Positions 8,139 to 17,793 are shown, numbered from the stretch's first letter. The stretch is 64,000 bases of DNA from Motiliproteus sp. SC1-56 (GCF_017309075.1 NZ_JAEMGS010000013.1:1-64000); one strand, 5' to 3'. Numbers and translations are program-made. The notes: generated by a model not told the origin, from the letters alone.

Positions 8139-10268
8139 TCAACAGGGTGGTGGTGTTGAGGCGTTGGAAGCGGTTACGCAACCGGAATCGGTGCGGGCCA
8201 TCTGCATCAGGTCCAGCAGCATGTGTGTGCCTTCGCGCAACAGGGCGTCCTTGCTCAGGTCGATCTCCCGGTGGCCGCTGCTCTGGGGTTCCTCTTCGAT
8301 CTCCGAGAGGGATTCTACCAGCGGTTCCTGCTTGGCAGCACGACGCCGGTTCTCCCACTCCAGTTGCCACTGTTCGTCTTCCTCGCGCAGCTGGCGCATG
8401 GCGGCCTCTTTGAGCGGCAGGTGCTGACGCTGGCGCTCGCGCACGTAGCTGATGCGCTCTACCAGCGCGGCGAAGTCGGGCTCATGGCTGATTCGCTCCT
8501 GGTGCGCCCGGTCCAGAGGCGCCAGGAGGTGATCAAAACCCGGGAAACTGAGGTGAGGGACGGGTTTGACCTGGTCCCAGGGCAGGGCTTCATCCGCGCT
8601 GCTCTCGCCCACCTCCTCCGGGTCATACAGGGAGGGCATCTCGATGTGGGGGTAGACCCCTTTGTGCTGTGTGCTGTCGCCTGAAATGCGATAGAACTTG
8701 GCCCGGGTCATTTTCAAGTCGCCGAAGCCCAGCGGTTGCATCACCTGTACCGTGCCCTTGCCGAAGGTCTGGCTGCCCAGCACCAGACCCCGGTTGTAGT
8801 CCTTGATGGCGCCGGCGAAAATCTCCGAGGCCGAGGCGCTGAGGCGGTTGACCATCACCGCCAGGGGGATTTCGTAGTGCTTGGGATCATGGTCGAACTC
8901 CACCCGCACCCGTCCGGATGAGTCTTTGATCTGGACCACCGGTCCCTGGGGAATAAACAGCCCCGCCAGCTCCACGGCTTCGCGCAGCGCGCCGCCGCCG
9001 TTGCCGCGCAGGTCAATGATGAGTCCCTCGATGCCCTCGGCCTGCAGCTCCTGCAGCATTTTTTCCACGTCCTTGGTGGTGCTGCGGTAATCAGGGTCGC
9101 CTTCACGCAGGGCGTTGAAGTCCACGTAAAAGGTGGGGATGCTGATGATGCCCAGCTTGTGGGTGCGCCCCTCGTGGTTGATCTCTATCAGCTCTTTCTG
9201 CGCCGCCTGCTCTTCGAGCTTGATCTCGTTACGTACGATGCGCACTTCCCGTGTCGCATTGGCCTCCGCGCCCGCCGGCTGAACGGCCAGCCGCACAATG
9301 GTCTCCTTGGGGCCGCGGATCAGTTGAACCACTTCGTCAAGGCGCCAGCCAATGACGTCCACCATCTCCCCATCATCGCCCTGGGCAACGCCGACGATGA
9401 TGTCGGACGGGTGCAGCTGGCCGCTCTTCTCGGCGGGGCCGGCGGGAATCAGGCGAACGATCTTGGTGTTTTCGTACTCGCTGGAGAGCACGGCCCCGAT
9501 TCCCTCGAGAGAGAGACGCATGTCGATGTTGAAATTCTCCGAGCGGCGCGGGGAGTAATACTGTGTGTGCGGGCCATAGAGGCTGGTCAGGGCGTTGGCG
9601 TAAACCTGAAAGGCATCGTCGCTGTTGGTCTGCGCAAGGCGCTGGAGCTGGTTGGTGTACCTTTTGCTCAATACTTCGGCGGTCTCGTCGGTGTCCTTGT
9701 CGCTCAAGCGGAAATTCAGCACCGTGCTTTTCAGGCGCTTGCGCCACAGGTCGTCCATTTCGGCCTCGGTGTTCACCCAGGGGGCCGAGCTGCGGTCGGT
9801 GGCCAGCTGTTCATCGCGGTCAAAGTCCAGGCTGTCCAGCCCCTCCTCGATCCGTCCAAGCAGGTACTGAAGCCGTTCGCTGCGCCGTTGCTGAAAGCGG
9901 TTGAAAATTTCAAAGGCGGGCTTCAGGTCGCTCTCGTCAATGGCGTCGTCAAAGCGGTAACGCCAGGTCTCAAACGCCTCGATGTCCGAGGCCAGAAAAT
10001 AGATGCGGTTGTTGTCGAGCTGGTCGATGTAAGCGTCAAACAGACGCGAGGAAAACTCGTCGTCGAGCCGCAGCTTGCGGTAGTGCCCCAGGCGCAGGCT
10101 CTTGGTCAGGGTCTTGAGCGTCTCCTGGTGAACGTCCTTGGGTGCGAGGGTGACCGGCTCGACGTCGGTGAGTCGGGCCTGTGCAGGGGACAGCGGCCAG
10201 GCCAGCACGCTGAAGGCGAACAGGCTGAGCAGGGCGCGAGGTGCGAAACGGTGAAATTGGGCAGGCAC
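8139..10268 (-). CDS. prc: Tail-specific (C-terminal processing) protease Prc
   Basis: A 709-residue periplasmic serine protease of family S41. The N-terminus has a signal peptide ending near PLSPAQA (residue ~31). A long helical N-domain is followed by a PDZ domain at about 240-335 (GIGAVLSSEYENTKIVRLIP) and the S41 protease core. The catalytic dyad is Ser479 in NRLSASASEIF and Lys504 in TFGKGTVQ, the same 25-residue spacing as the E. coli Ser452/Lys477 pair. A C-terminal helical DUF3340-like domain completes the protein. Prc degrades proteins with nonpolar C-termini and trims penicillin-binding protein 3 and peptidoglycan hydrolases. Transcription is divergent from the FKBP gene. Confidence 0.95.
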   Translation of the reverse strand: MPAQFHRFAPRALLSLFAFSVLAWPLSPAQARLTDVEPVTLAPKDVHQETLKTLTKSLRLGHYRKLRLDDEFSSRLFDAYIDQLDNNRIYFLASDIEAFETWRYRFDDAIDESDLKPAFEIFNRFQQRRSERLQYLLGRIEEGLDSLDFDRDEQLATDRSSAPWVNTEAEMDDLWRKRLKSTVLNFRLSDKDTDETAEVLSKRYTNQLQRLAQTNSDDAFQVYANALTSLYGPHTQYYSPRRSENFNIDMRLSLEGIGAVLSSEYENTKIVRLIPAGPAEKSGQLHPSDIIVGVAQGDDGEMVDVIGWRLDEVVQLIRGPKETIVRLAVQPAGAEANATREVRIVRNEIKLEEQAAQKELIEINHEGRTHKLGIISIPTFYVDFNALREGDPDYRSTTKDVEKMLQELQAEGIEGLIIDLRGNGGGALREAVELAGLFIPQGPVVQIKDSSGRVRVEFDHDPKHYEIPLAVMVNRLSASASEIFAGAIKDYNRGLVLGSQTFGKGTVQVMQPLGFGDLKMTRAKFYRISGDSTQHKGVYPHIEMPSLYDPEEVGESSADEALPWDQVKPVPHLSFPGFDHLLAPLDRAHQERISHEPDFAALVERISYVRERQRQHLPLKEAAMRQLREEDEQWQLEWENRRRAAKQEPLVESLSEIEEEPQSSGHREIDLSKDALLREGTHMLLDLMQMARTDSGCVTASNASTPPPC

Positions 10269-10457
10269 GGCGTCTCCAGGTTGTTGTCAGTGCGCGGGCG
10301 GGTTGCAAAAATGGGACAAATGAAAACCCGTCGGAGTTCCTCTGGCTAAACGGCTGCAGGGAGATAGCTGCACAAGTATAGCGCCCGCGTTATCATTTGT
10401 ATCCCTCGAAACGTGGCCGCAGGGCCCCGTTTTTTATCGGATAAAGGAAGCAGTGTA

Positions 10458-10982
10458 TTGAATTTAAGCGGTTTTTTTCGGTGGCTGGCGGTGATGATCC
10501 TGGCGCTGTCCGGTGTCGTCGCCTGTGACAGCGAACTGGCGCGTCGCGTGGCCGAGCTTGATGCCCAGGCGGCTGCCAACCTGAAGGAAGGTCAGGCGTT
10601 TTTGGCCGAGAACGCAGGGCGTGAGGGGGTGCAACAGACCGAAAGCGGTCTGCAGTACCGCGTGGTACGCCCCGGCGAGGGCGGCCGGCCCTCGGCGGAC
10701 GACCAGGTACGGGTGCATTATCGCGGCTCGCTGCTGGATGGAACCACCTTTGACAGCTCCTATGATCGGGGCAGCCCGGCGGTATTTCCTGTCAACCGCC
10801 TGATTCCCGGCTGGACCGAGGCGCTGCAGCTGATGCGTGAGGGCGCCCACTGGACGCTTTATATTCCCTCGCAGCTGGCGTATGGCAAACGCAGCCCCAG
10901 CGCCAGTATCCCCCCCAACTCGACCCTGGTGTTTGACCTTGAACTGCTGGGCATCGAAACATCGACCGAGGAGACCCGGTAA
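10458..10982 (+). CDS. FKBP-type peptidyl-prolyl isomerase, lipoprotein
   Basis: A 174-residue protein. A TTG at 10458 is chosen as start because AAGGAAG lies 7 nt upstream and because it gives a proper lipoprotein signal peptide: [18 protein letters not shown], then VVAC as lipobox. A short helical dimerisation segment (about 27-60) is followed by an FKBP domain (about 70-170) with [21 protein letters not shown], the central Trp in [11 protein letters not shown] and [20 protein letters not shown]. It probably helps fold periplasmic or outer-membrane proteins, as FkpA/Mip proteins do. Its stop overlaps the aminopeptidase start (TAATG). The upstream ATG at 10413 has no ribosome binding site and would bury the signal peptide. 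Confidence 0.88.
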   Translation: MNLSGFFRWLAVMILALSGVVACDSELARRVAELDAQAAANLKEGQAFLAENAGREGVQQTESGLQYRVVRPGEGGRPSADDQVRVHYRGSLLDGTTFDSSYDRGSPAVFPVNRLIPGWTEALQLMREGAHWTLYIPSQLAYGKRSPSASIPPNSTLVFDLELLGIETSTEETR

Positions 10983-12271
10983 TGGACAAGACGGCATTCA
11001 ACCGCGACCTCAAAACCTTTCTGGCCGCATCTCCCACCCCCTTCCACGCGGTGGCGTCGCTTGCCGCGGCGCTGGAGGGGGCGGGCTTCGAGGCTCTGAA
11101 GGAAAGCGACGCCTGGGCGCTGAAAGCCGGTGGACGCTACTACGTCACCCGCAACGACTCCTCGTTGATCGCCTTTTCATTGCCGGATACGCAAACGCTG
11201 GTGGAGAAGGGGTTGCGACTGGTAGGGGCGCATACCGACAGCCCCTGCCTGAAGCTCAAACCCCGGCCGGATTTGCGGCGCAGTGGCTATTACCAGTTGG
11301 GCGTGGAGGTCTACGGCGGCGCCCTGCTCAACCCTTGGTTCGACCGCGACCTTTCGATTGCCGGTCGGGTCCACTTTCTCGATTCCGAAGGGGTGCTGCG
11401 CCAGGCGCTGATGGATTTTAAAGACCCCGTCGCGGTGATCCCCAGCCTGGCGATTCACCTCGACCGTGAAGCCAACAACGAGCGCTCCATCAATCCCCAG
11501 AAAGACCTGCCGCTGGTTTTGAGCCTGCACCCGGCGGGCGAAGACAAGCCCGACTTCAGGCACTTGCTTCGGGAACGGTTGCAGGCGCAGGGCGAGCCGG
11601 TGGCCGAGGTGCTCGATTACGAGCTGTTTTGCTACGACGTGCAGCCCCCCGCGTACGTGGGCCTGCACCAGGAGTTTATCGCCAGCGCCCGGCTGGATAA
11701 CCTGCTGAGCTGTTACCTGGGTTTGCAGGCGCTGCTGGAGGCCGCGCCCGGGCAGGGCGCAATCCTGGTCTGCAATGATCACGAAGAGGTGGGGAGCCAG
11801 TCCAGTTCCGGGGCGGACGGGCCTTTCCTGCTGCAGGTGCTGGAGCGTTTACTGCCTGAAAACGAGCAGCGGATGCGCACCCTGGCCGCCTCCAGGATGA
11901 TCTCCGCCGACAACGCCCACGGTATCCACCCCAACTACGCCGACCGGCACGACGCCAACCACGGTCCGCTGATCAACGGGGGGCCGGTCATCAAGATCAA
12001 TGCCAACCAGCGTTACGCCACCAATTCCGAGTCGAGCGCCCACTTTCGCGCCCTGGCGCGCCAGGTTCAGGTGCCGGTGCAGGCCTTTACCGTGCGCAGC
12101 GACATGGGTTGTGGCAGTACTATTGGCCCGCTCACCGCGGCCAAACTGGGGGTGTCGACCCTGGACGTGGGGGTGCCCACCTTCGCCATGCACTCGATTC
12201 GCGAGCTGGCGGGCAGCGAGGATGCCTATAACCTTTACCGCGTACTGGCGTGTTTCTTCAGCGGCCAGTAG
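10982..12271 (+). CDS. apeB: M18-family aminopeptidase
   Basis: A 429-residue cytosolic metallo-aminopeptidase of family M18 (aspartyl aminopeptidase/ApeB). Conserved zinc-site segments are present: [13 protein letters not shown] (His and Asp ligands), CNDHEEVGS with the catalytic Glu pair, the Asp of [24 protein letters not shown], and the C-terminal [12 protein letters not shown] with the last His ligand. It removes N-terminal, preferentially acidic, residues from peptides and forms large oligomers. It overlaps the FKBP stop by one base, so translation is coupled. The length matches the bacterial family. Confidence 0.93.
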   Translation: MDKTAFNRDLKTFLAASPTPFHAVASLAAALEGAGFEALKESDAWALKAGGRYYVTRNDSSLIAFSLPDTQTLVEKGLRLVGAHTDSPCLKLKPRPDLRRSGYYQLGVEVYGGALLNPWFDRDLSIAGRVHFLDSEGVLRQALMDFKDPVAVIPSLAIHLDREANNERSINPQKDLPLVLSLHPAGEDKPDFRHLLRERLQAQGEPVAEVLDYELFCYDVQPPAYVGLHQEFIASARLDNLLSCYLGLQALLEAAPGQGAILVCNDHEEVGSQSSSGADGPFLLQVLERLLPENEQRMRTLAASRMISADNAHGIHPNYADRHDANHGPLINGGPVIKINANQRYATNSESSAHFRALARQVQVPVQAFTVRSDMGCGSTIGPLTAAKLGVSTLDVGVPTFAMHSIRELAGSEDAYNLYRVLACFFSGQ

Positions 12272-12272
12272 G

Positions 12273-12310
12273 CGAAGGGTCGGACCGCAGGCTGCGCGAC
12301 CGACCCTTCG
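12273..12310. terminator. Hairpin between convergent genes, probable terminator
   Basis: A perfect 11-bp inverted repeat (CGAAGGGTCGG at 12273-12283 and its complement at 12300-12310) with a 16-nt loop sits in the short gap between the converging aminopeptidase and small-lipoprotein genes. There is no clear T-run on either side, so the role as terminator rests on stem strength and position. Confidence 0.55.
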
Positions 12311-12319
12311 TTGAACCTG

Positions 12320-12715
12320 TCAGATCAGCAGTCGCCCAGCCGGTCGTCGCGGCTTGAGCCGGTAAAAGGTGAGCCGCGAGACGGATACCGGCTTGTTGAG
12401 CCAGTTGGTCAGCTCGCGGGCGATGTTGGCGCGGTCGGCGATAGTGGGCACCTCCTCGGGCGGGATCCGGCGCAAACGATGCCGGTGGTCTTTCAGGGCG
12501 CGCTCCCCGTCCGAGGGAATGTAGAGGCGGCCGGCATCAAGGTCGACTGCGAAGGCGAAGCGGTAGCCGATCAGTCCGATCAGCAGGTGCGAGGGGTCGG
12601 GCAGCGTGGTCGGGGACACCTGCGGGCCGCGCCGGTCGGGGTAGAGCAAGTAGCTGCAGGCCCCCGTGTTGATCAGAGCCAGTACCAGTAGTGTTCGAAG
12701 CCATCCGTGCATCAT
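12320..12715 (-). CDS. Small lipoprotein of unknown function
   Basis: A 131-residue protein with a lipoprotein signal peptide: LRTLLVLALINTGACSYLLY, with Cys about residue 20 as the lipidated residue. The mature N-terminus CSYLLYPDRRG resembles a small lipoprotein group of pseudomonads that carries a YPERRGQ motif. The rest (about 110 residues) includes LIGYRFAFAVDLDAGRLYIP and a basic C-terminus. No catalytic motif is visible. Either Met1 or Met2 could be the start. Confidence 0.72.
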   Translation of the reverse strand: MMHGWLRTLLVLALINTGACSYLLYPDRRGPQVSPTTLPDPSHLLIGLIGYRFAFAVDLDAGRLYIPSDGERALKDHRHRLRRIPPEEVPTIADRANIARELTNWLNKPVSVSRLTFYRLKPRRPAGRLLI

Positions 12716-13029
12716 CTTGTTTCTCTCCTGCCTGGACCTGGACCAAGCCGATATTTATTTGTTGCCGGTCGCGAGCGGACGAAACGGTGCGTCCTTTTCG
12801 CGCTCGCGAGAAGGTCTAGCAGGATGTGTGCCTGTGGATATTTGTGCCTTTAAAAACAAATGTTTATTGTGTTTAAAAGGCTTTTTTCTGCGGTTTTGTC
12901 CGGTTCAGGGGAGGGAAATGGGAGCTGGCTGTCTGTTTCTGGCGACGGTTATGCAAGGAGAAAAGCGAAGCGGCGGCGGTCAGCGGCCGGCGCCCGTCGC
13001 TTAAAGGAGACAGGCGCCGCTGAGAGCAG
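12716..13029. other. 314-bp intergenic region with structured repeats
   Basis: I see no gene here. It holds the hairpin at 12769-12809, an AT-rich stretch (about 12840-12895) that may carry the promoter of the small lipoprotein, and a GC-rich inverted segment near 12969-13022 (AGCGGCG and CGCCGCT arms) just past the stop of the heme-binding protein gene, where a terminator would be expected. Confidence 0.5.
12769..12809. repeat. Long imperfect inverted repeat
   Basis: Outer arms TCGCGAGC (12769-12776) and GCTCGCGA (12802-12809) enclose inner arms GGACG (12777-12781) and CGTCC (12790-12794). Together they form a 13-bp stem with a one-sided bulge (ttttcg) and an 8-nt loop. It lies about 55-95 bp upstream of the small lipoprotein gene, so it may be a leader structure, protein-binding site or dispersed palindrome. 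Confidence 0.6.
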
Positions 13030-13611
13030 TCAGTAGACCTTGGCAAGTTTATTGTGGTCCCGGTGCACCACCTGCTCCTGGGTGTCCGTATTCTCCAGGC
13101 GAATCTCCTCCTGATAGCTGAGGGTGTTGGCGTCTTCGATCGACAGGGCCATTCGGTAGGAGAGGGTGCGGCAGTTGCGGTTGAGCGATGGCGTAGAGCT
13201 GATTCCGTACTGTTCGGCGCCGGCTTCAGCGGCGATTTCAAAGCGCTCGGCGTCAGGAGCACAGGTACCGGCGGCATTGATCGCCACCCCGCTGTGGTTG
13301 GTAAAGCAGCGGATGATCCGTTGCTCCTTGGGGCACCAGAACCAATAGCCGAGCTCCTCGTGAATCGGCTCCTCATCGGACTCTCCGTAGGCCCAGGCCA
13401 GGGTCGACGAGCGCAGCCCGTACAGCATTTCCGAGCCGGTATCCACAGGACCGATGGCTTCAAAAGTGATGGTCTCCCGGTAGCTGGTTGACCCAGTTTT
13501 GGAGCGGGACTCCTCGCTTTCTTCCCCGTAAATGCCTTCCCAGGACCCAACCAGGTGGGCCAGTGGTCCCAGCTGGATGTTCCTTGTCTCCGGGCTTTGC
13601 GGTGCATTCAT
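13030..13611 (-). CDS. Heme-binding/FABP-like beta-barrel protein
   Basis: A 193-residue soluble protein resembling the THAP4/nitrobindin heme-binding beta-barrel family. It has an N-terminal LGPLAHLVGSWEGIYGE (the family GxWxG motif), repeated short beta strands, and a C-terminal VVHRDHNKLAKVY with a His where the family has its heme-axial ligand. Family members bind ferric heme in a ten-stranded barrel and may isomerise peroxynitrite or carry hydrophobic ligands. The ATG at 13611 is chosen because GAGGAG lies 7 nt upstream; an in-frame ATG eight codons earlier overlaps that site. The family call is by motif only. Confidence 0.68.
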   Translation of the reverse strand: MNAPQSPETRNIQLGPLAHLVGSWEGIYGEESEESRSKTGSTSYRETITFEAIGPVDTGSEMLYGLRSSTLAWAYGESDEEPIHEELGYWFWCPKEQRIIRCFTNHSGVAINAAGTCAPDAERFEIAAEAGAEQYGISSTPSLNRNCRTLSYRMALSIEDANTLSYQEEIRLENTDTQEQVVHRDHNKLAKVY

Positions 13612-13860
13612 CTTTGGCTCCTCAGGACCCTTCAAAAGTCCTCGCTTAATGGCGTTGACGCGTGGGGCGCCGGTGGCGCCTTTACCCTATGACGGATGCC
13701 CCCGACGGGCGGGGAGCTAAAAAAATCATGGTCGCAGGCGGCCCGGTTCGCCAGTTTGTCGAGTAAATTTGTCGGCTGGAAAGGCGTTGGCTGCCCTTTT
13801 TCACGGGGGCGCATTTTCGTCTGCTGGCCAGTGACTTATGCCGACGTCGAGGAGGAGAAC

Positions 13861-13886
13861 AAAAAAACCGGCCACGGGGGCCGGTT
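13861..13886 (-). terminator. Intrinsic terminator of the permease gene
   Basis: A perfect 8-bp stem (AACCGGCC/GGCCGGTT) with a 5-nt loop is followed, on the minus strand, by seven T. It lies 26 bp past the permease stop. The rest of the gap to the heme-binding protein gene (13612-13860) shows no gene I would support. Confidence 0.93.
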
Positions 13887-13911
13887 ATAAAAGGGGGATG
13901 AAGAATTCGGA

Positions 13912-15315
13912 TCAGGCGTTGCCGTAATCGGCGGCCTTCTCCTCGATATGGATCGGCTCCTCTGGCGCCTCTCCGGCGTGTTCGGCCAATGCCTTTTTGG
14001 TGCGCTTCTCGATCAGCACGTAAAGGATGATACCGGCGGCCAGGCCCCAGGCGGCGCCGTAAACGGCCAGGACTACGCCCATGGTGCCCGCAACCCCCAT
14101 GGAGGTGGCGTTATCTACCTGCTCCACGGCGACGCTGACACAGAGGTAACCGGTGATCAGCAGGGTGATGGAGAGGGCGATGGGCAGCACCGGCTTGAAC
14201 AGGGTCACCAGCGGCAGGGCGAACAGGGCCAGGAAGCCCACGATCCAGAACACGCCGGCGCCACTGTAGATGGTGTCCATGGCGCTGCGGCCGTAGCGGT
14301 AGCGCTCGGCGATGGTGGCCATGGCACCGGTGAACAGCGGGCCGGCCAGGCCGGGATAAGGCGCGAAGAAGCTGTGGATCAGGTTGCGGATGCCGGTGAC
14401 GATGTGCACCCGGTCGACGTTGACCTCGATCTTCTCGTCGGGACGCAGGTGGTCCACCCGGTCCAGCAGGCTCTGGCCGACGATGATGTCACCGAAGGCG
14501 ATGATGTAGGCGATGATCGCGGTGGGGATCGCCATCCACAGGATATCGAGGCTGGGGAAGCCGATAGTGAAGGGCAGGTAGTTCCACATGTCGCCAAAGG
14601 CGGGCGCGGAGAACCCGAACTCGACCGCGGGCAGGGGATATTCGCCGATGATCCAGCCGATGCCCATGGCGATCAGGGTGCCGGGCACCATGCCGTAGCT
14701 GGAGATGATCTTGGCCCAGCGGTGCTTTTCGATCAGGTCGCGGAACGAGAGCGAGAACAGCATGTAGGCGGTGACGGCAAAGCCGATGCTCAGCGCGTAG
14801 GGGGTGTTGGCCAGGCGGCCGCCCTCGGAGATCTCACCGGTGACGGCGGCAATGCCGGCGCCCAGCAGAATGCCGGCCTTCATGGAGCTGGGAAAGAGGT
14901 CCACCAGCTTGGTGCCAAGGCGCGTGATGCCCAGGAAAAAGAAGATGAAGGTCACCACCAGCTGCAGGCCGACCAGCGCCTTGATGGCATCGGGACCGGG
15001 CTCGAACTGGCCGATGAACAGCAGTACCACGGGGATCGCGGGGGTGATCCAGCCCGGGACAAAGGGGGTGCCGAGCAGGTTGGGCAGCATAAAGCCGATG
15101 CCGCACACCACCACGTACGCGAGGGCGACGTCGTAGGGAAGCCCGAGGTATTTCTCCAGCAGCGGGATCATGGCCATGGCCACCACGAACATGATCAAAG
15201 CCTGAACGGTTTCCGCCGCTTCCCAGCGGTAGTGGATAAAGGGTAAACGGATCTTGAAGGGGCCGGCGCTCCAGTAGGGGTGCTCCTCTCCATGCTTGCG
15301 CTCAATCAAAGCCAT
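13912..15315 (-). CDS. NCS2-like (xanthine/uracil-type) permease
   Basis: A 467-residue integral membrane protein with about 12-14 hydrophobic segments beginning near residue 33. Re-entrant motif-like segments PFVPGWITPAIPVV and SGAGVFWIVGFLALF and a long conserved loop (IVGQSLLDRVDHLRPDEKIE) suggest the solute carrier 23/NCS2 or DUF3360 group of nucleobase-type transporters. The C-terminal tail is charged and cytoplasmic. The substrate cannot be told; no purine or pyrimidine gene is adjacent. It has its own terminator and lies downstream of hairpins ending the cyclic-di-GMP gene, so it is probably monocistronic. Confidence 0.75.
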   Translation of the reverse strand: MALIERKHGEEHPYWSAGPFKIRLPFIHYRWEAAETVQALIMFVVAMAMIPLLEKYLGLPYDVALAYVVVCGIGFMLPNLLGTPFVPGWITPAIPVVLLFIGQFEPGPDAIKALVGLQLVVTFIFFFLGITRLGTKLVDLFPSSMKAGILLGAGIAAVTGEISEGGRLANTPYALSIGFAVTAYMLFSLSFRDLIEKHRWAKIISSYGMVPGTLIAMGIGWIIGEYPLPAVEFGFSAPAFGDMWNYLPFTIGFPSLDILWMAIPTAIIAYIIAFGDIIVGQSLLDRVDHLRPDEKIEVNVDRVHIVTGIRNLIHSFFAPYPGLAGPLFTGAMATIAERYRYGRSAMDTIYSGAGVFWIVGFLALFALPLVTLFKPVLPIALSITLLITGYLCVSVAVEQVDNATSMGVAGTMGVVLAVYGAAWGLAAGIILYVLIEKRTKKALAEHAGEAPEEPIHIEEKAADYGNA

Positions 15316-15494
15316 AGGTCTGTCCTTTGGATAAATAGCGAATAATTTGGGAATTTCGTACAGCGTTCCGCCGCTATTATTTTTGTTTTGAGCGTACAGC
15401 CAGAAAGCCTGCCTTAGCCCCTGAATAGGGTGGGCTATGCGCAGTCAGGCAACGTTAGGGGGATGAAGGTCAATTGTCGATGCGTGACAGTGCG

Positions 15495-15545
15495 ACTTTG
15501 GTGTTGCTAGCGACCAAAGTATAAGTGGAAACCCCTAGGGGTTTT
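15495..15545 (-). terminator. Tandem hairpins after the GGDEF-EAL gene
   Basis: Two perfect inverted repeats lie side by side: ACTTTGGT/ACCAAAGT (15495-15502 and 15513-15520) and the palindrome AAACCCCTAGGGGTTT at 15529-15544. They start about 30 bp past the stop of the minus-strand GGDEF-EAL gene and are best read as its terminator region. The rest of the gap up to the permease start (15316-15494) would hold the permease promoter. Confidence 0.55.
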
Positions 15546-15576
15546 GCCGCGTAGTATGGGCCAGGGGGGGGCGGGC

Positions 15577-17775
15577 TCAGCCCGAGGCGGCCCGGGCGTT
15601 CGGCACCGGAATCTCCTCCAGCGGGGTGGGCCGGCCGGTGAGAAAGCCCTGGGCCGAGGAGCAGTCCAGGTCGAGCAGGTACTCCAGTTGCGCCTGGGTC
15701 TCCACGCCTTCGGCCACCAGATCCAGCCCCAGCCCCCGGGCCATGGAAACGATGGCGGTGACGATGGCGCTGGTATCTCCCGGGCGCTTGATCTGGTGGA
15801 TAAAGGAGCGGTCGATTTTAAGGGTGTGCAGGGGCAGGCTCTGCAGGTAGCTGAGGGACGAGTAGCCGGTTCCGAAGTCGTCCACCGCAATACGCACCCC
15901 GTGCTGGGCCAGCCGCTTGAGCTTGACGACCGCCTGCTCCATATCCTGCATCAATACGTTTTCGGTGATCTCCAGCTCCAGCCGGTGGCCCGCAACCCCA
16001 AAGCGCTCAAGATTGTCGAGAATCTGCTCGCAGAAGTTCACTTGCATCAGCTCCCGGGCCGACACGTTCACTGCCAGGGTCAGGTGTTCGCAGCCGCCAT
16101 CGGCCCACCGGCGCAGGGTCTGGCACGCCGTGGTGACCATCCACTGGCCCAGCTCGTTGATCAGGCCGGTCTCCTCGGCCACGTCGATGAACCTGTCCGG
16201 ACCCAACAGGCCCTGTTGCGGGTGGGCCCAGCGCACCAGCGCTTCGTAGCCGGTCACCTGGCGGGTCCGAATATCCACCTGGGGCTGCAGGTACATGCGC
16301 AGCTGTTCTTCGGCCACCGCCCGACGCAGGTCGCTCTCCAACTGCAGCTGGCGTGAATGGAGGGTCCGCATCTCGCTGCGGTAGAAGGCGAAATCGTTCT
16401 TGCCCCGGGCCTTTACGTGGTACATGGCGGTGTCGGCGTGCTTGATCAGGGTGTCCAGGGAGGTGCCGTCCTCGGGGTAGACGGCGATGCCGATACTGAA
16501 CTTGACGTAAATCTCGATCCCCTCGAACAGCAGCGGCTTTTCCACCGCCTGGAGGATCTTGCCGGCGACCTGTTCGGCGTCGGCCGCTTGGGCGATTTCG
16601 GGAAGCAGCAGGGTGAATTCGTCGCCGCCGACCCGGGCCAGGGTGTCGCTTTCGCGCAGGCAGCCCCGCAGCCTGGTGGCGACCGCCTGCAGCAGCTGGT
16701 CACCGGTCTGGTGGCCCAGGGAGTCGTTGATCACCTTGAAGCGGTCCATGTCCAGGTACATCACCGCCAGCTGCGAGCGGTGGCGCGCGGCCAGGGCCAT
16801 GGCCTGCTCCAGGCGGTCCCGGAACAGCGCCCGGTTGGGCAGCTTGGTGAGCAGGTCGTGGTGCAGCTGGAACTGGATCAGCTCCTCGGCCCGCTTGCGC
16901 TCGCTGATGTCCCGGGCCACCCCGTAGGTGCCGACGAAGCGACGGGCGTCGGACGCGGAACTGTAAACCCCCATCGCGCTGAGTTCGATGGTCAGGGTGC
17001 GGGATTCGAAGTAGCGGGGCGCCAGGTCGCGGTCCTTGGGTTTAAGGCGAAACTCCACGTTGTAGCTGGCACGCTCGCCGGTGCGGCGCTCGGCAAAGGC
17101 GTAAAGGGCCTTGTTGAAATCCTCCTCGTGCACGAGCTCCGCGTAGTGCATCCCCAGCAGCTCGTCCCGCGGGTAGCCCAGCAGGGTCTCGGCCCGCTCG
17201 TTGACGAAGGTGAGGCGGCCCTGGTCATCGAGCATGTAGATGATGTCGGGCGAGTTGTTGACGATGAAACGGTGACGCTGCTCGGAGCTGCGCAGTTGCT
17301 GCTGCATGCGCTTGAGCTGCCGGCGCTGCTCGCGGCGCTGCTGCACGTTGCGCACCGCCCGGACCAGGGCGTCGGGACTGTAAGGCTTGCGGATAAAGTC
17401 CTGGGCGCCGTAACGGAGCACCCGGGTGGCGCTGTCAAAGGAGGCTTCGCCACTGACGACGATGACGTCGGTGTCGGGAAAGTGCTGCTGGATCTGCTCC
17501 AGCACCTTAAAGCCGCTGACCCTTGGCATTTCCAGGTCCAGCAGCATCAGGTCCACCCGGTGCTGCGCGAGGTAGTCGAGGGCTTCCTGGCCGCCTTCGG
17601 CGATCCGGCTGTCAAAGCCGTAAGCGTCCAGGAGCTGCTGGACGCTGTGGGCCATGCGGGGCATATCGTCAACGATCAGAAGGTTGAACGTATCTTCCTG
17701 CTCCACCGCCTGCAGGTGGGCTTCTTCGACGTGTGAGCTGTAGTCAGTCCCGAGCCACGACAATTCTCCGTGCAT
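15577..17775 (-). CDS. Response regulator with PAS, GGDEF and EAL domains
   Basis: A 732-residue cyclic-di-GMP protein. The receiver domain (about 31-150) has phospho-acceptor D80 in LMLLDLEMP and a conserved Lys in FIRKPYS. A PAS domain (about 165-290) begins NNSPDIIYML. The GGDEF domain (about 305-465) keeps the intact RVGGDEFTLLLPE active site. The EAL domain (about 485-725) keeps GYEALVRW, NVSARELMQ, ELEITENV and DDFGTGYSSLSYL, so both synthesis and hydrolysis of c-di-GMP look chemically possible. It lies 18 bp downstream of an HDOD-histidine kinase on the same strand, its likely phosphodonor. Which activity dominates cannot be told from the sequence. Confidence 0.93.
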   Translation of the reverse strand: MHGELSWLGTDYSSHVEEAHLQAVEQEDTFNLLIVDDMPRMAHSVQQLLDAYGFDSRIAEGGQEALDYLAQHRVDLMLLDLEMPRVSGFKVLEQIQQHFPDTDVIVVSGEASFDSATRVLRYGAQDFIRKPYSPDALVRAVRNVQQRREQRRQLKRMQQQLRSSEQRHRFIVNNSPDIIYMLDDQGRLTFVNERAETLLGYPRDELLGMHYAELVHEEDFNKALYAFAERRTGERASYNVEFRLKPKDRDLAPRYFESRTLTIELSAMGVYSSASDARRFVGTYGVARDISERKRAEELIQFQLHHDLLTKLPNRALFRDRLEQAMALAARHRSQLAVMYLDMDRFKVINDSLGHQTGDQLLQAVATRLRGCLRESDTLARVGGDEFTLLLPEIAQAADAEQVAGKILQAVEKPLLFEGIEIYVKFSIGIAVYPEDGTSLDTLIKHADTAMYHVKARGKNDFAFYRSEMRTLHSRQLQLESDLRRAVAEEQLRMYLQPQVDIRTRQVTGYEALVRWAHPQQGLLGPDRFIDVAEETGLINELGQWMVTTACQTLRRWADGGCEHLTLAVNVSARELMQVNFCEQILDNLERFGVAGHRLELEITENVLMQDMEQAVVKLKRLAQHGVRIAVDDFGTGYSSLSYLQSLPLHTLKIDRSFIHQIKRPGDTSAIVTAIVSMARGLGLDLVAEGVETQAQLEYLLDLDCSSAQGFLTGRPTPLEEIPVPNARAASG

Positions 17776-17793
17776 AACGAATTAGGTCCGGTT

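Noticed and set aside
13632-13814. 60-codon minus-strand frame between the heme-binding protein and permease genes
   Set aside because: No ribosome binding site, Pro-rich product without family resemblance, and it runs into the leader of the downstream gene.
13948-15246. Long plus-strand frame opposite the permease gene
   Set aside because: The product is rich in His/Gly/Asp without hydrophobic pattern or motif, while the minus strand gives a clear multi-pass permease.
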